Part shown: positions 29,201 through 38,687 of the stretch, one piece after another
How the letters are laid out: each line of letters starts with the position of its first letter
How positions within the stretch are numbered: the first letter of the stretch is position 1
Origin: Penelope pileata
Lineage: Eukaryota; Chordata; Aves; Galliformes; Cracidae
NCBI GenBank assembly: GCA_013396635.1
Contig: WBMW01000596.1
Span: 606,873-670,872 of the forward strand
Direction of reading: 5' to 3'
DNA: 64,000 nt
Position numbers and translations under genes: made by a program
The notes under the pieces: generated by a model
What the model was told of the DNA's origin: nothing
Seen by the model: only the letters and a program-made list of their open reading frames with translations
The model's database searches: none

Positions 29201-32200
29201 CCATCACCAAAAAGCGAAAGAAATTCTGAGGATTTTGAAAGTTGGTGTTTTAAAAGCAAGTTTTTGAGAGACCTTTTCTAGCTAGAATGATCTTAGAGGC
29301 TTTTTTTTTTTCTTTTGTAGTGCTGGCAGTACTTGGTATCTCATTTGCTGCTAATGATTCCTTGTGCACCCGAGGCATATAACACAAGCCAAAAATGCTC
29401 TGCTGCAAGCAGCTTTGAGCCAGGTTTTTCTGATCCCCAGTCTGAACATCCTGGAAGAGCCAAATTGCCCATTTTTTCCCCACTCTCCAGCAGCCACTGG
29501 AGATATGGGCAGGAGCCAATTATATTACCTTTGTTATCTTGATTATTAGTAAAAATTGTTGAAAGGCATCAATGGATATCATATCCTTATGCGGCTGTAA
29601 CAGACTTCATTTCAGTCCTTTCATGAATGGCAGCTGAGGGAGATTCAGACATCTAAACTTCTTTGCTACTTGTAGTAGACGATGTTAAGTAGTGAGCCTG
29701 TCCACATACTATACTTTGCCATAGGGTTGCTTAATGAGCTATTTGCAATAATTGTAAGCCATCCATAACATTTGCAGGTTTAATGGCTCCCTACGATCTT
29801 AAAGTTTCTCTTAAAATGGCCATAGCTATTGCCTTGGTCTGTGCTAGTAAATTAAACACTTCCAAGGCATGTCACTGTGCAATGGAGCTTGATTATCCAT
29901 AGCATTAAAATGCTAAATGGTCCCTGCTGTGCGTTAGGTCTGCGCCAGCTAGCACTCTCCCAAAGGGTTTCTGAGTGCAGCTGAGGAGAAAACACAGACC
30001 AGGAACATCACATTACAAGTGGAGAAGGGACCTTTACGTATGGAGAGTGGTCCCAGAACAGTTAACTGGATACTGGTGTAGACACAATGTCTGAAAACAG
30101 CACCATCTTGGCTGCATGTTCACAGCAGGTGCTTAATCTTCAGCCTGGTTATGCAGTCCTGTGAGCTTTCATACCACCAGGAAGAACCACCAGAGAACAG
30201 AGCATTTAGTAAGAGCTTTGCACCCATTAACGGGATTGCAGGGGCACTCCTGGTCCGGACACAGTGCGTGGGAGTTAACATGTGCTGTTCCTCCTACTGG
30301 ATAAGCCTCTTGGCATCTTAATACAAGGAACAGTAGTGTGCAGATGTGCTAATTGTCTGAAGGAACGCCAGTTAATGCATCACGGACAGGTGGACAAGGT
30401 GCAACTGAAGAGAGGTGTACCTGCTTTGGTTATAACCACGTTTACTGAATATTGCAGTTAATTTACTCTGTGCGTATATGCACAGTTTAGTGATTCTGTT
30501 TCTTGAAATGGAGTGAATGTGATGCAATGGAAACAGGGGAGTGCCTTCACAGTAAATAGGTCAGAAGGTGAGACTGCCTGTGCTGTTAGCTGCAAACATT
30601 TCAGCTGGAGCTGGTGGTTTTCCCAGCCCCTAGCTTGCACAGAGCAGAAGATCTGGAAGCAGTTAAGTTCTTGTTCTGTCTGGATGCAGGAGCTGCTCTC
30701 AAGGAATATGTTGCTGCAGATCCAGAAGATGTCTTTGATGTGAGGAAGAGCCTCACGTTAAGTATCCTATTTAAATAAAGTGAGGAAGAGCCCTCATTTA
30801 AGTAGGATACCCATCTGTAGACCAAATTATTCTGAATTTTTATTCCATTTTGCTCTTTGTACTTACCCGTGACTAAATAGTTAATTTTGGGGTGACTGGT
30901 CACTGTATCAATGATAAATTCCTACTGTCAAGGGAAGACTTGGGTGTCAAGCTCAGGCAGCTGCTAAGGAATGGGTTAGTACGTGAATGAGATGCTCTGA
31001 GATCCTGCCCTGGCAACAGGTCGGTTCTGCTGTCTGACACCTCTGGGAGTGCAACCAGAGGTCAGAAAAAGGCATCGCTAGCTCAGCAGTTGTGCAGAGA
31101 TGAACTGATAGGATTTAGTGGGCTGTCAAAGTGCTGCTTGAGCTCCGCTGCTGAAGGGAATAAATTAGCTTGCAGTGGGTCTGGCAACACGGAACTTTAA
31201 TCTATTAGATTGTATCCATTCACTCAAATGTCATCTGATGCAAGTTAATTTATTTAGCATATTTTCTTTAGAAAACTCATTTGTATAATTGCAGGTCTTA
31301 AAATGTGGATGCTAATTTGGCAGTCATTTGGACATGATTGGGGTCAGTGTGTTTACTGTAGGCAGATTCGTCACTGATTATTTCTGTTGGTTGATACATT
31401 GCTGTCTTCCAAATTTGAGAGCCACTTACATACACATGTTACACTGATAATCTATACCGTTTTGGATAGTAGTTTATGCTTTGCTGCCACAAAGTTATTC
31501 TTTTTTAAATATATCTGTATGTGTACATGTATATGTAAGTATAAAAATATATTGCAACATCTGTCATGGTTTATATGAAGCCTAATCTTTAATAGCTGGG
31601 TTACCCATAAATGATTTGCAGCAGTCCTAGTGGTGAAATAAAAACCAACAGTATAGCCTGAAGGCTCTTGTGAACAAGGTTATGATCAGAAAAAATGCTT
31701 GAAAATGGAGAGAATTTGTTGATAGTGACAGCACATCAATCAAAGTCCATGGTGCATCCTGGTCGCTGCGTGCTGTACCAGCCTCAGGGTGCTGAGATGT
31801 CTGTGGTGGCTCAGCAAGTGGGGAGGCAGCAAAGGGGTAAAAAAAAAACAACACAGCAGCACTTGCAGCTGGAAGACCTTTTACCTTCTCAACCTTTATG
31901 AGTTTGTCTGCTAGATCTGTGTGTTTTTAGGCAAGGAGATGTGGTAGGTATCCCAACAACCACACATTAATCCAGGCAGAGTAATGGAGTTCCTGCGCTG
32001 AATGTTTTATTACTCACCATTGCATGACATTTCTGGCAGCTTTGTTAGAAGCCAAGTCTTCAAGTAGCCCTGACTCCTGCGCTGCTGCTTTAGGTTTCGA
32101 TACAAAAGAGCACTGAGAAATCCGAGGATCCAAGGTTCAGGTGTATCCAGGAGGTGTGGCAGGGAAGCCTGGTCTACTGTTCTTTGTTGTGTAATATTCC

Positions 32201-35200
32201 GTCTAAGACTTCCACTAAAAAGTGGAATTCACTTTAAGCTATAAAATTGAATATATATTTAAGATGATGGTTGGCATGCATGATTTTAGACCGAGTTGTT
32301 CTGTCTGCAGTGTGCCTCACAGCTGATGCATTGCGTACTGGTTTATATGCAGGTACATTCATTAAAACTTGCACTTGAAGGTGTGGAGAAGGAAAGGGAT
32401 TTCTACTTCGGCAAATTAAGGGAGATTGAACTTCTCTGCCAAGAACACGGGGGAGAGAATAATGACCTTGTCCATCGGCTAATGGAAGTCCTTTATGCTT
32501 CAGAAGAACACGTAAGTTCAAGTTTAATGTATATTTTATTGAGACAAAACAGCTTAATTCCATTAAAAAAAAAAAAATTGGCACAGTATTGGGTCATATC
32601 CTATATGTAGGTCAGCAGAGCAGCTAGGATTTCCAAGCATCCTCCCCCCAGAAGGAAGCCTACATTTACAAACAACAGACTTTTCAGCCTGGGGAATAGA
32701 TTCAGGAGACCAGCTTGCTTTTTGCTGCTTCAGTGTAGGTTTTGTATTCTTTTGCTGAAGTTAATCTGGAAGGGGAGGGCACGTGTCACAATTTTAAATT
32801 GATTTCATGTGGTCCTGAGCCTTAGGGTTTTTTTGCTCCTACCTTTCTGCATAAAGTCTTCTACTCAGTGTTCTCTAAGGTGCTGAAGATGGAAAAGTAG
32901 AGAAGTTCTCACAGAAGTGCTGTTTGATGCGTGCAGCTGTGAACCTCCTCTCGCCCATGTGACGGTGTTGTAGCACGCACCATGCAGGTTGCCAAGTGCG
33001 TAATTATATCTGCAGAGATAATGCTCCTTAGCATTTTTTATCCTGTTGCTATAGGCAAAATTCTTCAGTATGCAAACCCAATAATCCCCTATTACCAAAA
33101 TTGCAGAGATGTATTGTCTGCAAGATTTAGCAAGAATCTCATTGCGTTTTCGGCATAAGACTGTAGACGCTGAACAAAGGAAGAAGCTGTAAAGGCTACT
33201 GGTTAAATTCCTCAGATACACTCAGGGATAATGATTCAGTGGAGATTTAGCTGAACTACTCCCATTCATGCTAACTAAATCCCTGTGTGCGCTGCTCTGA
33301 CGATTGACCCCTCGTCTCCAGCGAATGGTAGCTTTGGCTCCAGAGCATATAGGCATCAGCCTAATCTCTCAGTAGCCCTGTGGCATTGTGGCCTTTCTTG
33401 CATCTGTTCCCAGAAAGCTGCTGCAGTCAGCTGACTCAAAATGTTGTATCAGAAGTAGTGCTGAAGCTGCTGCTAACTCTTAGGCTTTTCTGAAACAGAC
33501 TGGTGGAGAGCAGGAGAACGTTAGGTGCAAGAGAGGCACTGGGTTGCCACTGACCGGGGCCACTGCTCGGATTAGAAGTGACAGGGGAAAGGAGATTTGT
33601 TCACTGGTGTGGGATGAGTGCTGGAGAGGAAAAGGAGGAGGAAACCATTATTTTCACAGGAGTAAACAATCAGACAAATTTGCCAGACACGTGATAACAG
33701 GCTAAAAGAATTACACATATATAGTGGTCAGAGAAAATGTCTTCTGGACTCAAGAGCAGTGATTTATTTATAAAGCAAAGCCAGTAAAATCCCTCCCCTC
33801 CCCATACCCCTACCACATCTGTCTCTGTTGGCTTGAATAGGAAGTGATTTCCAGCCAAGGAATGCATTTGTTGCCTTTCTTCCTGCAGTTTTCCTTACTG
33901 GCAGAACACATTGCAAAATGTCCTGCTTCAGCCCACATCTCAGTGCTTTATCAGCTTCCTCCCTCCAGCCCTTTCTCTGCTGAAAGCATCATCAGTGCCT
34001 GCACATGAACCAGTCACAGCAGCTGTGCCTTTATCTAGAACACGTTTCCAGTTGGAGGCCGTGGATGTCACTTCAGCAGCCCTGATCTCCCTGGGGAAGA
34101 AGGCAGAGGCCGTTCCCCACTTAAAGTTTTCTGTCTTTCAGTGGGAAGACTCACCTCTTTGTCTTCTAGGGTACATTTCTCCTCCTCTGCATAGTAGATG
34201 GATTGTAATGCACCCCGGTGCATTAACACCAAGAACCAAAAATTGTAGTTCTCTTGCTGATGCCTGCTTCTTGCTCTTGTACTTTGCTGTGTCTCACTGG
34301 CACGCTTTGCCTTTGAGTTCTGCTTTTTCTCTCTGTTTAATGAAGTTGTTCCAGTTTAATTCTTATCTCACAGCGTTTTGTGAGTTAATTGTTCATGACA
34401 GCAGTTTGGATTTTCCAAGCCCCGCATGGGAAATAGCCCCGGTTTCCAAAGCATGCGCAATGCCAGGATTCCTGGTTTCTTGCTAATAATTTCATGGTAA
34501 ATCCAGCTTGTATTGTTTTTTTCGAGATTCATGACAGTTATAAATGATACAGTGGCCATTACGTTTTCCTTCTAGGAAGGGGACATGAGGTAATGCAGCT
34601 CGCATACAAATCACACCTGGCCAGGGCCCCGTGCTTGGATATCATGGCTAACTTTAAATTCGTTTTCAGTTCATATCTTCAATAACCACTTGTTAGTAAT
34701 CTGAAGCTATTCCTTCCTAGCTGTAATTTGGCAGATGTTTATTGTATTCATAGCGGTTGTGTCCAGATTTTTACACCAACTACTCTTATTTAGAAGGGAA
34801 AAGTATCTCTGTGTATCCTAATTTTGTGTTATGGTTAATATAATCCTCATAAAAGATTAAAAAAAAAAAAAAAGCAACAACAAAAGTCTTGCCAGCCTTT
34901 AAGTCCTCATGTCTCGCAGTAGCTCATAGGTCCCTCAGGGAATTGTAGGCTGTCAGGTGAGTTCTTTGTAGATTGACTCAGATTGCAAATAAAAAGATTA
35001 GTCCCTAGAGAAAGCATTCTCCAGAAGTTTGATTATTGTAGTGTTGCGTCAAAGGGATTTTTATCAGGTTAATGTTTTTTGTTGTGTTTTTTTTTTTTAA
35101 ATTATTTTTTCAAAATTCCAAGTCACTGCATAGTTTCAATCAGGTGACATTGTAATCTTTTGTTTAATTCAATAAAGACTAAACTTTTGAGGCTTCTTTT

Positions 35201-38200
35201 CCCCTTTATTTTGATGGGGGTTTGAGTCCTACAGCACAATTACCAATCCACTTGGGTTCCTCATCTTTAAAGGATCCTTCTACTCTCTGGTACGCTTCTG
35301 TTCTAAACTCGTGATCCCTCTTGGCTTATGCAAGAGGGATGTTGCATCTGCTAGCATCAGTTAGATTGGTCTGGCCAATCAGTCTGTAATCCTTTGTCAT
35401 TTTTAATTACAGATTGCTTATTTGTAATCTTTCTCATTCTTTGTCAAAAAAAAAAAAAAAGAAAAGAAAAGTTGACCAAGAATGGTATTAAAAAAGGGAT
35501 CTGCTTGAGCGTTGTGGGAAGTGGCCCCTGGCACTCTGGCACTCGTGCTGTTTCAGGTATAGACAGGACTGAGACCTCGGATAGTATGTGAAGCATTTGG
35601 CTGTCTGGTTTTGTAGCAGGAGAGCTTCTGACTGAAGAGCCAGAAGAGGCTTCGTGCCTTGTTGTGAGAGCCAGAGCCATATACGTCATGGCATAAAGTA
35701 AAAATGCTGCTGCTTTTGCTTTCCTTGAGAGGCTGTTGCACTTCAGTTCATGCAGAAGCTGGGTGGGTTGCTGCTCTTTGATCTATCGGTTGCTCAGCTC
35801 ATGTTTCCAAACCAACTGATTGAAATTTCATTGGTTTTGTATCTTTCTGCTCTAGCAGCCACTGTGTCTGCTGCTGCTCCTTTTGGGAAAGGCACCCACC
35901 CCACAGCAGCTGGTTTCCATAGACTATAGCTCCAGGGTCTGCGGGCACACCTGGCTAGTTAGAGGCAGATGGGCTGAGGGGCCAAAAGCGAGCATCTCAT
36001 GTAGCAGGAGGCAGAGATGGCCGTGGTCGTGTGATCTGAGTCAGAATTAAATGCTCTAAATAGATCTTCCACTGCTGTCCTTATTAGGGGATGCTATTCA
36101 AGGAGATTCCACAGTCCCAAGGTAATTGTGCGTAGTGACTCTTGTCTTTCCCATTTCATGTATTTATACAAGCTGTGCGTACTGAAAAGCACGTGTCCAA
36201 CTCTCAGAACAACTTCTGTGGTAGTCACATAGGATTTACCACTTCCATCAAAGGCAACCCTGGCACGAGAGGAGCCACCACTCTTCTTCAGGGCTGTGGA
36301 GCAGGTTCTCAAGCCACTCCCTGTGGCTGGAGGCTTTCCCTGTTACGTGTGAGGGGAAAGCATGTTTAGATGGCCCATAACATCTGCCTGAGCCTGCTTT
36401 CTCCTTGGTGTACCATAACACCTGCGTATGTGGAGCCTATCGAACTGGTGCAGAACAGAGCAGGCCACGTGGCTCACTGGGGTTAACCAAGCCGCAGCTT
36501 TCTCACCCCATAGCACAGGGCCACGTTCCCACAGCTGTCAGCTCCTGCCTGTGAAGCTCCCATGCTCTAGAAGCCTTATGTGCTCGCAGCCCATTACAGA
36601 GGATGTGATTTTTAGGCGCTATGCTTGAAGATGTTCTGGCTTGATGTACCAACTGTAATAAGGGCATCGTTCCCTCCACGGGGCCATAAGACACTAAACT
36701 GCAATTGATCCTGATTGATGCATTTGACATCTGCCTGAAAATGGCACCTGTGTGGTAGAAAGCTTGCTTCCAATCGAAATTTGGCTGTTTCTGTGTGCAG
36801 TAAACAGCTGAATCTTTCTGTCGTATCTGCAAACGTTAGGGACCTTATTCGCCTGTTCCTGCCCTTTAGAAATAGAAATATTTTGCTGCCAGAAAGAAAG
36901 CATTTTCTTTTTGCATAAGCTGCTCTGAACTTTCTGGAAAGATTCAGATGAAGGCATCCCTTTTCTTTCAGTTTTTGCCACCAGTTTGAAAAAAAATAGC
37001 AGTATCCAAACCACTGTCCAAGCCTCTTGCTTCTAATGCAAACCATTGGAGCCAGGCAAGTTCCATGGAGGGAGCATGTCGCGATGGTGCGTTATGAGCG
37101 GCAGCTCGGGGTCCTGGCACAGCGCTGTCCCTGGGAGCTGCCTACAGCTGAGCTCAGCTAGCGCAGGGCAGGGAGCAGTTGGGTGGGATCTTCTCAGTGA
37201 GCCATGCTGTGGAAAGACAGATATCCACGGGGAGAGGCTTTAGGGGAGCATGGAGGCAGTGCTCTAAGAACCAGCCAGCCTCTCTGAGCTCTGCTGTATC
37301 TGCGCTGTAGGCCAGCGCAGGACACCGGCTCTGCTGGCTCTAAGCTGGGGTTTGTTTAAAACCACGATCCCCTGCAGTGGAGATCCAGCATTCCTCTCCA
37401 TCAGGGATTCCTCTCAGAACAGGAATTCAGAGGCACAGCTCTAGAAAACACTGTGTGTAATAGGCATTTGCAGGAGGGAAGTGTTCATTAGCCATCACCT
37501 GCCTTTAACAGTACCTCTGTAAGTCGGTGACCACTGCACTTAAATTTCTTTCGAAGAAAATGAGTTCATGCTTAGCAAGTCTTTGGTTATATTTTCTGGA
37601 TAACATCAAAAATCACAGTTCTGGGGGCCTTTGAACACTGGTCCATGCTAGCATAGGTACATTATTTTGGGAAAGTAGTGTCTGACCTAAAAAATGAGGC
37701 TGGGTTTCGTTTTTAAAGCAAGTGATAGCAAAAGTATCTTGTCCATTTTGTGAGATAAGCCTGGAGTGAAGGTGTGTGAGAACTGTAGCAGACAGGTTCA
37801 GAAATCCTTGGAGAGACTGAAAATGGGAGGGCGTGAGGTGAGGGTGCTGTGAGGAGCACCTCAGCACCCAGCTACTTGAGATGTTCCCCTCTGGAACAGG
37901 TCACACGCAGTGGTGCTGAAAACTGGCATTCCTCTGGGGAACAATCAGCACTGTGTTGATTAGAAACAAAATAAATGAATTTATTTGGTTGTAGTATCAC
38001 GAGATGCTGCTTTTCTGAGGCGACAGCCCTTTGTGTACTTACGTGCAAGTCTAAAAGTGGTAGAGAAGCAATAAACAGCCAAGAATACAAATCAACATGG
38101 ATTTACATAATTACTCCATCAAATTTTTTTTTTACTCCATTTGAGTTTTTTACCACTACCCATACTTGTAGACTGCAGATTTCAGTAAACAGACTTACAA

Positions 38201-38687
38201 TGGTTCTAAAACCCATTAAACAGAAAGTTATGCAAAAAAGCCACAGGAAGTTTCATTTGTACAATGGCTCTGATTTCTGTTAGCTGGGATTTGCATTCGT
38301 CTTACATCAGTTTTATGTTTTTAACTTTGTCGTAATATACCGAGCATGCAGTTTACTGTTAAGCAATTGTACACATGCAGCCTTGTGAAAGGCCAGAAAG
38401 AACCATTGGCTGCAGGCAGGGAAATGGAAATGGGAAGAGATGGAGACAGTACAAGGGCGTCCGAGTGAGTTGGTGGCAGCCTTGCGATTATTAGCTGCTG
38501 CTGTTCTCTCAATTGGATGTAAAGGAAAAGTTAAGCTTTATGCTAGAGCGAGCGCTGAGGGGTGAGATGACACGCTTCTGCTGAAGAATGTTGTGGGGTC
38601 TTTTTCTGCCTGCAGGAGAGCCACACAGAGGAGCACGAAGGTGAAGAGCAAGTCCATGAACAGCCCCAGCAGCAGGAGGAGTACTGA
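3885..38687 (+). CDS. MAPRE2: MAPRE2 (EB2/RP1), microtubule plus-end binding protein; six coding exons, spliced
   Basis: Coding exons are 3885-4005 (exon itself from 3878), 14838-14983, 16950-17163, 27564-27703, 32353-32511 and 38616-38687. Together they give 852 bp, 283 residues plus TGA, without frameshift. The start MAVNVYSTSITQETMSRHD is diagnostic of MAPRE2; MAPRE1 and MAPRE3 differ here. In order: calponin-homology domain (about residues 14-116), which in this family binds the growing microtubule lattice; basic Ser/Pro/Lys linker (about 145-195); EB-homology coiled coil carrying EKERDFYFGKLREIELLCQEH (about 195-255), which dimerises and recruits SxIP partners; acidic tail ending EEY, the CAP-Gly docking signal. 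Family role: cytoplasmic microtubule dynamics, cell adhesion and migration. The exon is open 5' of ATG 3885 (Trp-Gly precede it), as expected for the longer isoform whose first exon lies outside the window. The length is within one residue of the human short form. Function is inferred from homology. Confidence 0.97.
4006..14837 (+). other. MAPRE2 intron (10.8 kb)
   Basis: GT...AG bounded. Holds the (TAT)n at 8168, an 18-bp perfect palindrome TGTGTATATATATACACA at 5383-5400, and a GC-richer patch at about 10.85-11.46 kb with a 206-codon frame on the - strand that I do not recognise. Otherwise nothing assignable. Confidence 0.9.
8168..8203 (+). repeat. (TAT)n microsatellite
   Basis: About 11 uninterrupted TAT/ATT units in a MAPRE2 intron, likely length-polymorphic. 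Confidence 0.95.
14838..14983 (+). CDS. MAPRE2: MAPRE2 exon, middle of CH domain
   Basis: The acceptor is TTGTTATAG and the donor GTAGGC. Reads GAAYCQFMDMLFPGC then KVKFQAKLEHEYIHNF and ends at NVDK, phase 0 at the 3' end. These are the hallmark EB-family CH-domain residues. Residues 41-89; 146 bp. Confidence 0.97.
14984..16949 (+). other. MAPRE2 intron (2.0 kb)
   Basis: AT-rich, GT...AG bounded; no repeat or additional exon recognised. Confidence 0.92.
16950..17163 (+). CDS. MAPRE2: MAPRE2 exon, end of CH domain and start of linker
   Basis: The acceptor is CTACCTTTCAG. Contains IPVEKLVKGRFQDN, FIQWFKKFFDANYDGKEYDP and PPPDPGEQIFNLPKKSHHAN. It ends ACT GCA G before a weak donor GTATTT. Residues 90-160 and the first base of 161. 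WFKKFFDANYDGK is the conserved end of the EB CH domain. Confidence 0.97.
17556..17583 (+). repeat. (GAAA)n / A-rich tract
   Basis: GAAA units around an A10 run, just downstream of the CH-domain exon. Confidence 0.85.
18240..18294 (+). repeat. (GTTT)n and (GTTTT)n simple repeats
   Basis: Four to five GTTT units, a short break, then four GTTTT units in a MAPRE2 intron. Confidence 0.9.
21628..21695 (+). repeat. Long polypyrimidine tract
   Basis: Almost pure T/C for about 65 bases ending CTTCTTCCTTTTTAAG. It resembles a strong acceptor, but no coding exon follows. Confidence 0.75.
23385..24125 (-). mobile_element. CR1 LINE, 5'-truncated ORF2 remnant in a MAPRE2 intron
   Basis: On the - strand, CR1 reverse-transcriptase C-terminal text is readable: STASRSREVILPLSSALVG, MEKVQQRATEMTTGLEHC, EERLRELRLFSLEKRE. 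Then, in another frame, HWLRLPRGCGVSSLEIF. The frame change near 23650 and several replacements mark it as old and inactive. The upstream part matches the CR1 segment about lineage-typical 'GGTGTCCACCAGGACCCCCA'. The borders are approximate. Confidence 0.88.
27564..27703 (+). CDS. MAPRE2: MAPRE2 exon, Ser/Pro/Lys linker and start of coiled coil
   Basis: The acceptor is TACTTTTTAG and the donor GTAAAT. The exon is rich in Ser, Ala, Lys and Pro (KPGSTPSRPSSAKKAAPSSS) and then turns to DKDLETQVIQLSEQ, where the coiled coil begins. Low-complexity basic linkers of this kind are usual in EB proteins and are phosphorylated in family members. Residues 161-207. Confidence 0.96.
27737..27814 (+). repeat. 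78-bp direct repeat, copy 1
   Basis: Starts TCATTGTCAGAGGCAGGCAT and ends AAGGTACAAAAG. Identical base for base to 28375-28452. Lies 33 bp after the donor side of the linker exon (exon end 27703). Confidence 0.95.
28375..28452 (+). repeat. 78-bp direct repeat, copy 2
   Basis: Perfect copy of 27737-27814, offset 638 bp. Similarity continues weakly for about 20 bp after the repeat (GGTTGATTAGCCACGCTGG against GATTGAAATAGCCCAGCTGG). Confidence 0.95.
30741..30810 (+). repeat. Small direct repeat plus inverted repeat able to form a hairpin
   Basis: TGAGGAAGAGCC occurs at 30741 and 30781. GTATCCTATTTAAAT (30762-30776) faces ATTTAAGTAGGATAC (30796-30810): 14 Watson-Crick pairs and one G-U in the transcript, with a 19-base loop. 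Intronic to MAPRE2. Confidence 0.8.
32353..32511 (+). CDS. MAPRE2: MAPRE2 exon, EB-homology coiled coil
   Basis: The acceptor is TTATATGCAG and the donor GTAAGT. Reads VHSLKLALEGVEKERDFYFG then KLREIELLCQEH and MEVLYASEEH, phase 0 both ends (159 bp). This is the EBH dimerisation module with its FYFxKLRxIELxCQ signature. Residues 208-260. Confidence 0.97.
32512..38615 (+). other. MAPRE2 intron (6.1 kb)
   Basis: GT...AG bounded, between the coiled-coil exon and the tail exon. A poly(A) run at 34858-34873 and a T-run near 35088 are simple sequence. A 191-codon + frame at 33911-34486 has no recognisable domain and is regarded as chance. Confidence 0.9.
38616..38687 (+). CDS. MAPRE2: MAPRE2 last coding exon, acidic EEY tail
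   Basis: The acceptor is TTTTTCTGCCTGCAG. Twenty-three residues rich in Glu and Gln follow, ending QQQEEY and TGA at 38685-38687. The terminal EEY is the CAP-Gly recognition motif shared with alpha-tubulin. Too short for an ordinary ORF scan; identified from the matching phase-0 junction and the EESHTEEH-like start known in the family. Confidence 0.96.
   Translation, partial: ESHTEEHEGEEQVHEQPQQQEEY

Larger units (their letters stand above)
27704..32352 (+). other. MAPRE2 intron (4.6 kb)
   Basis: Contains the 78-bp duplicated block (27737 and 28375) and the hairpin at 30741-30810. No other exon seen. Confidence 0.92.

Noticed and set aside
33911..34486. 191-codon + frame in a MAPRE2 intron
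   Set aside because: No homology recognised, not joined by splice sites in phase with MAPRE2; treated as chance.
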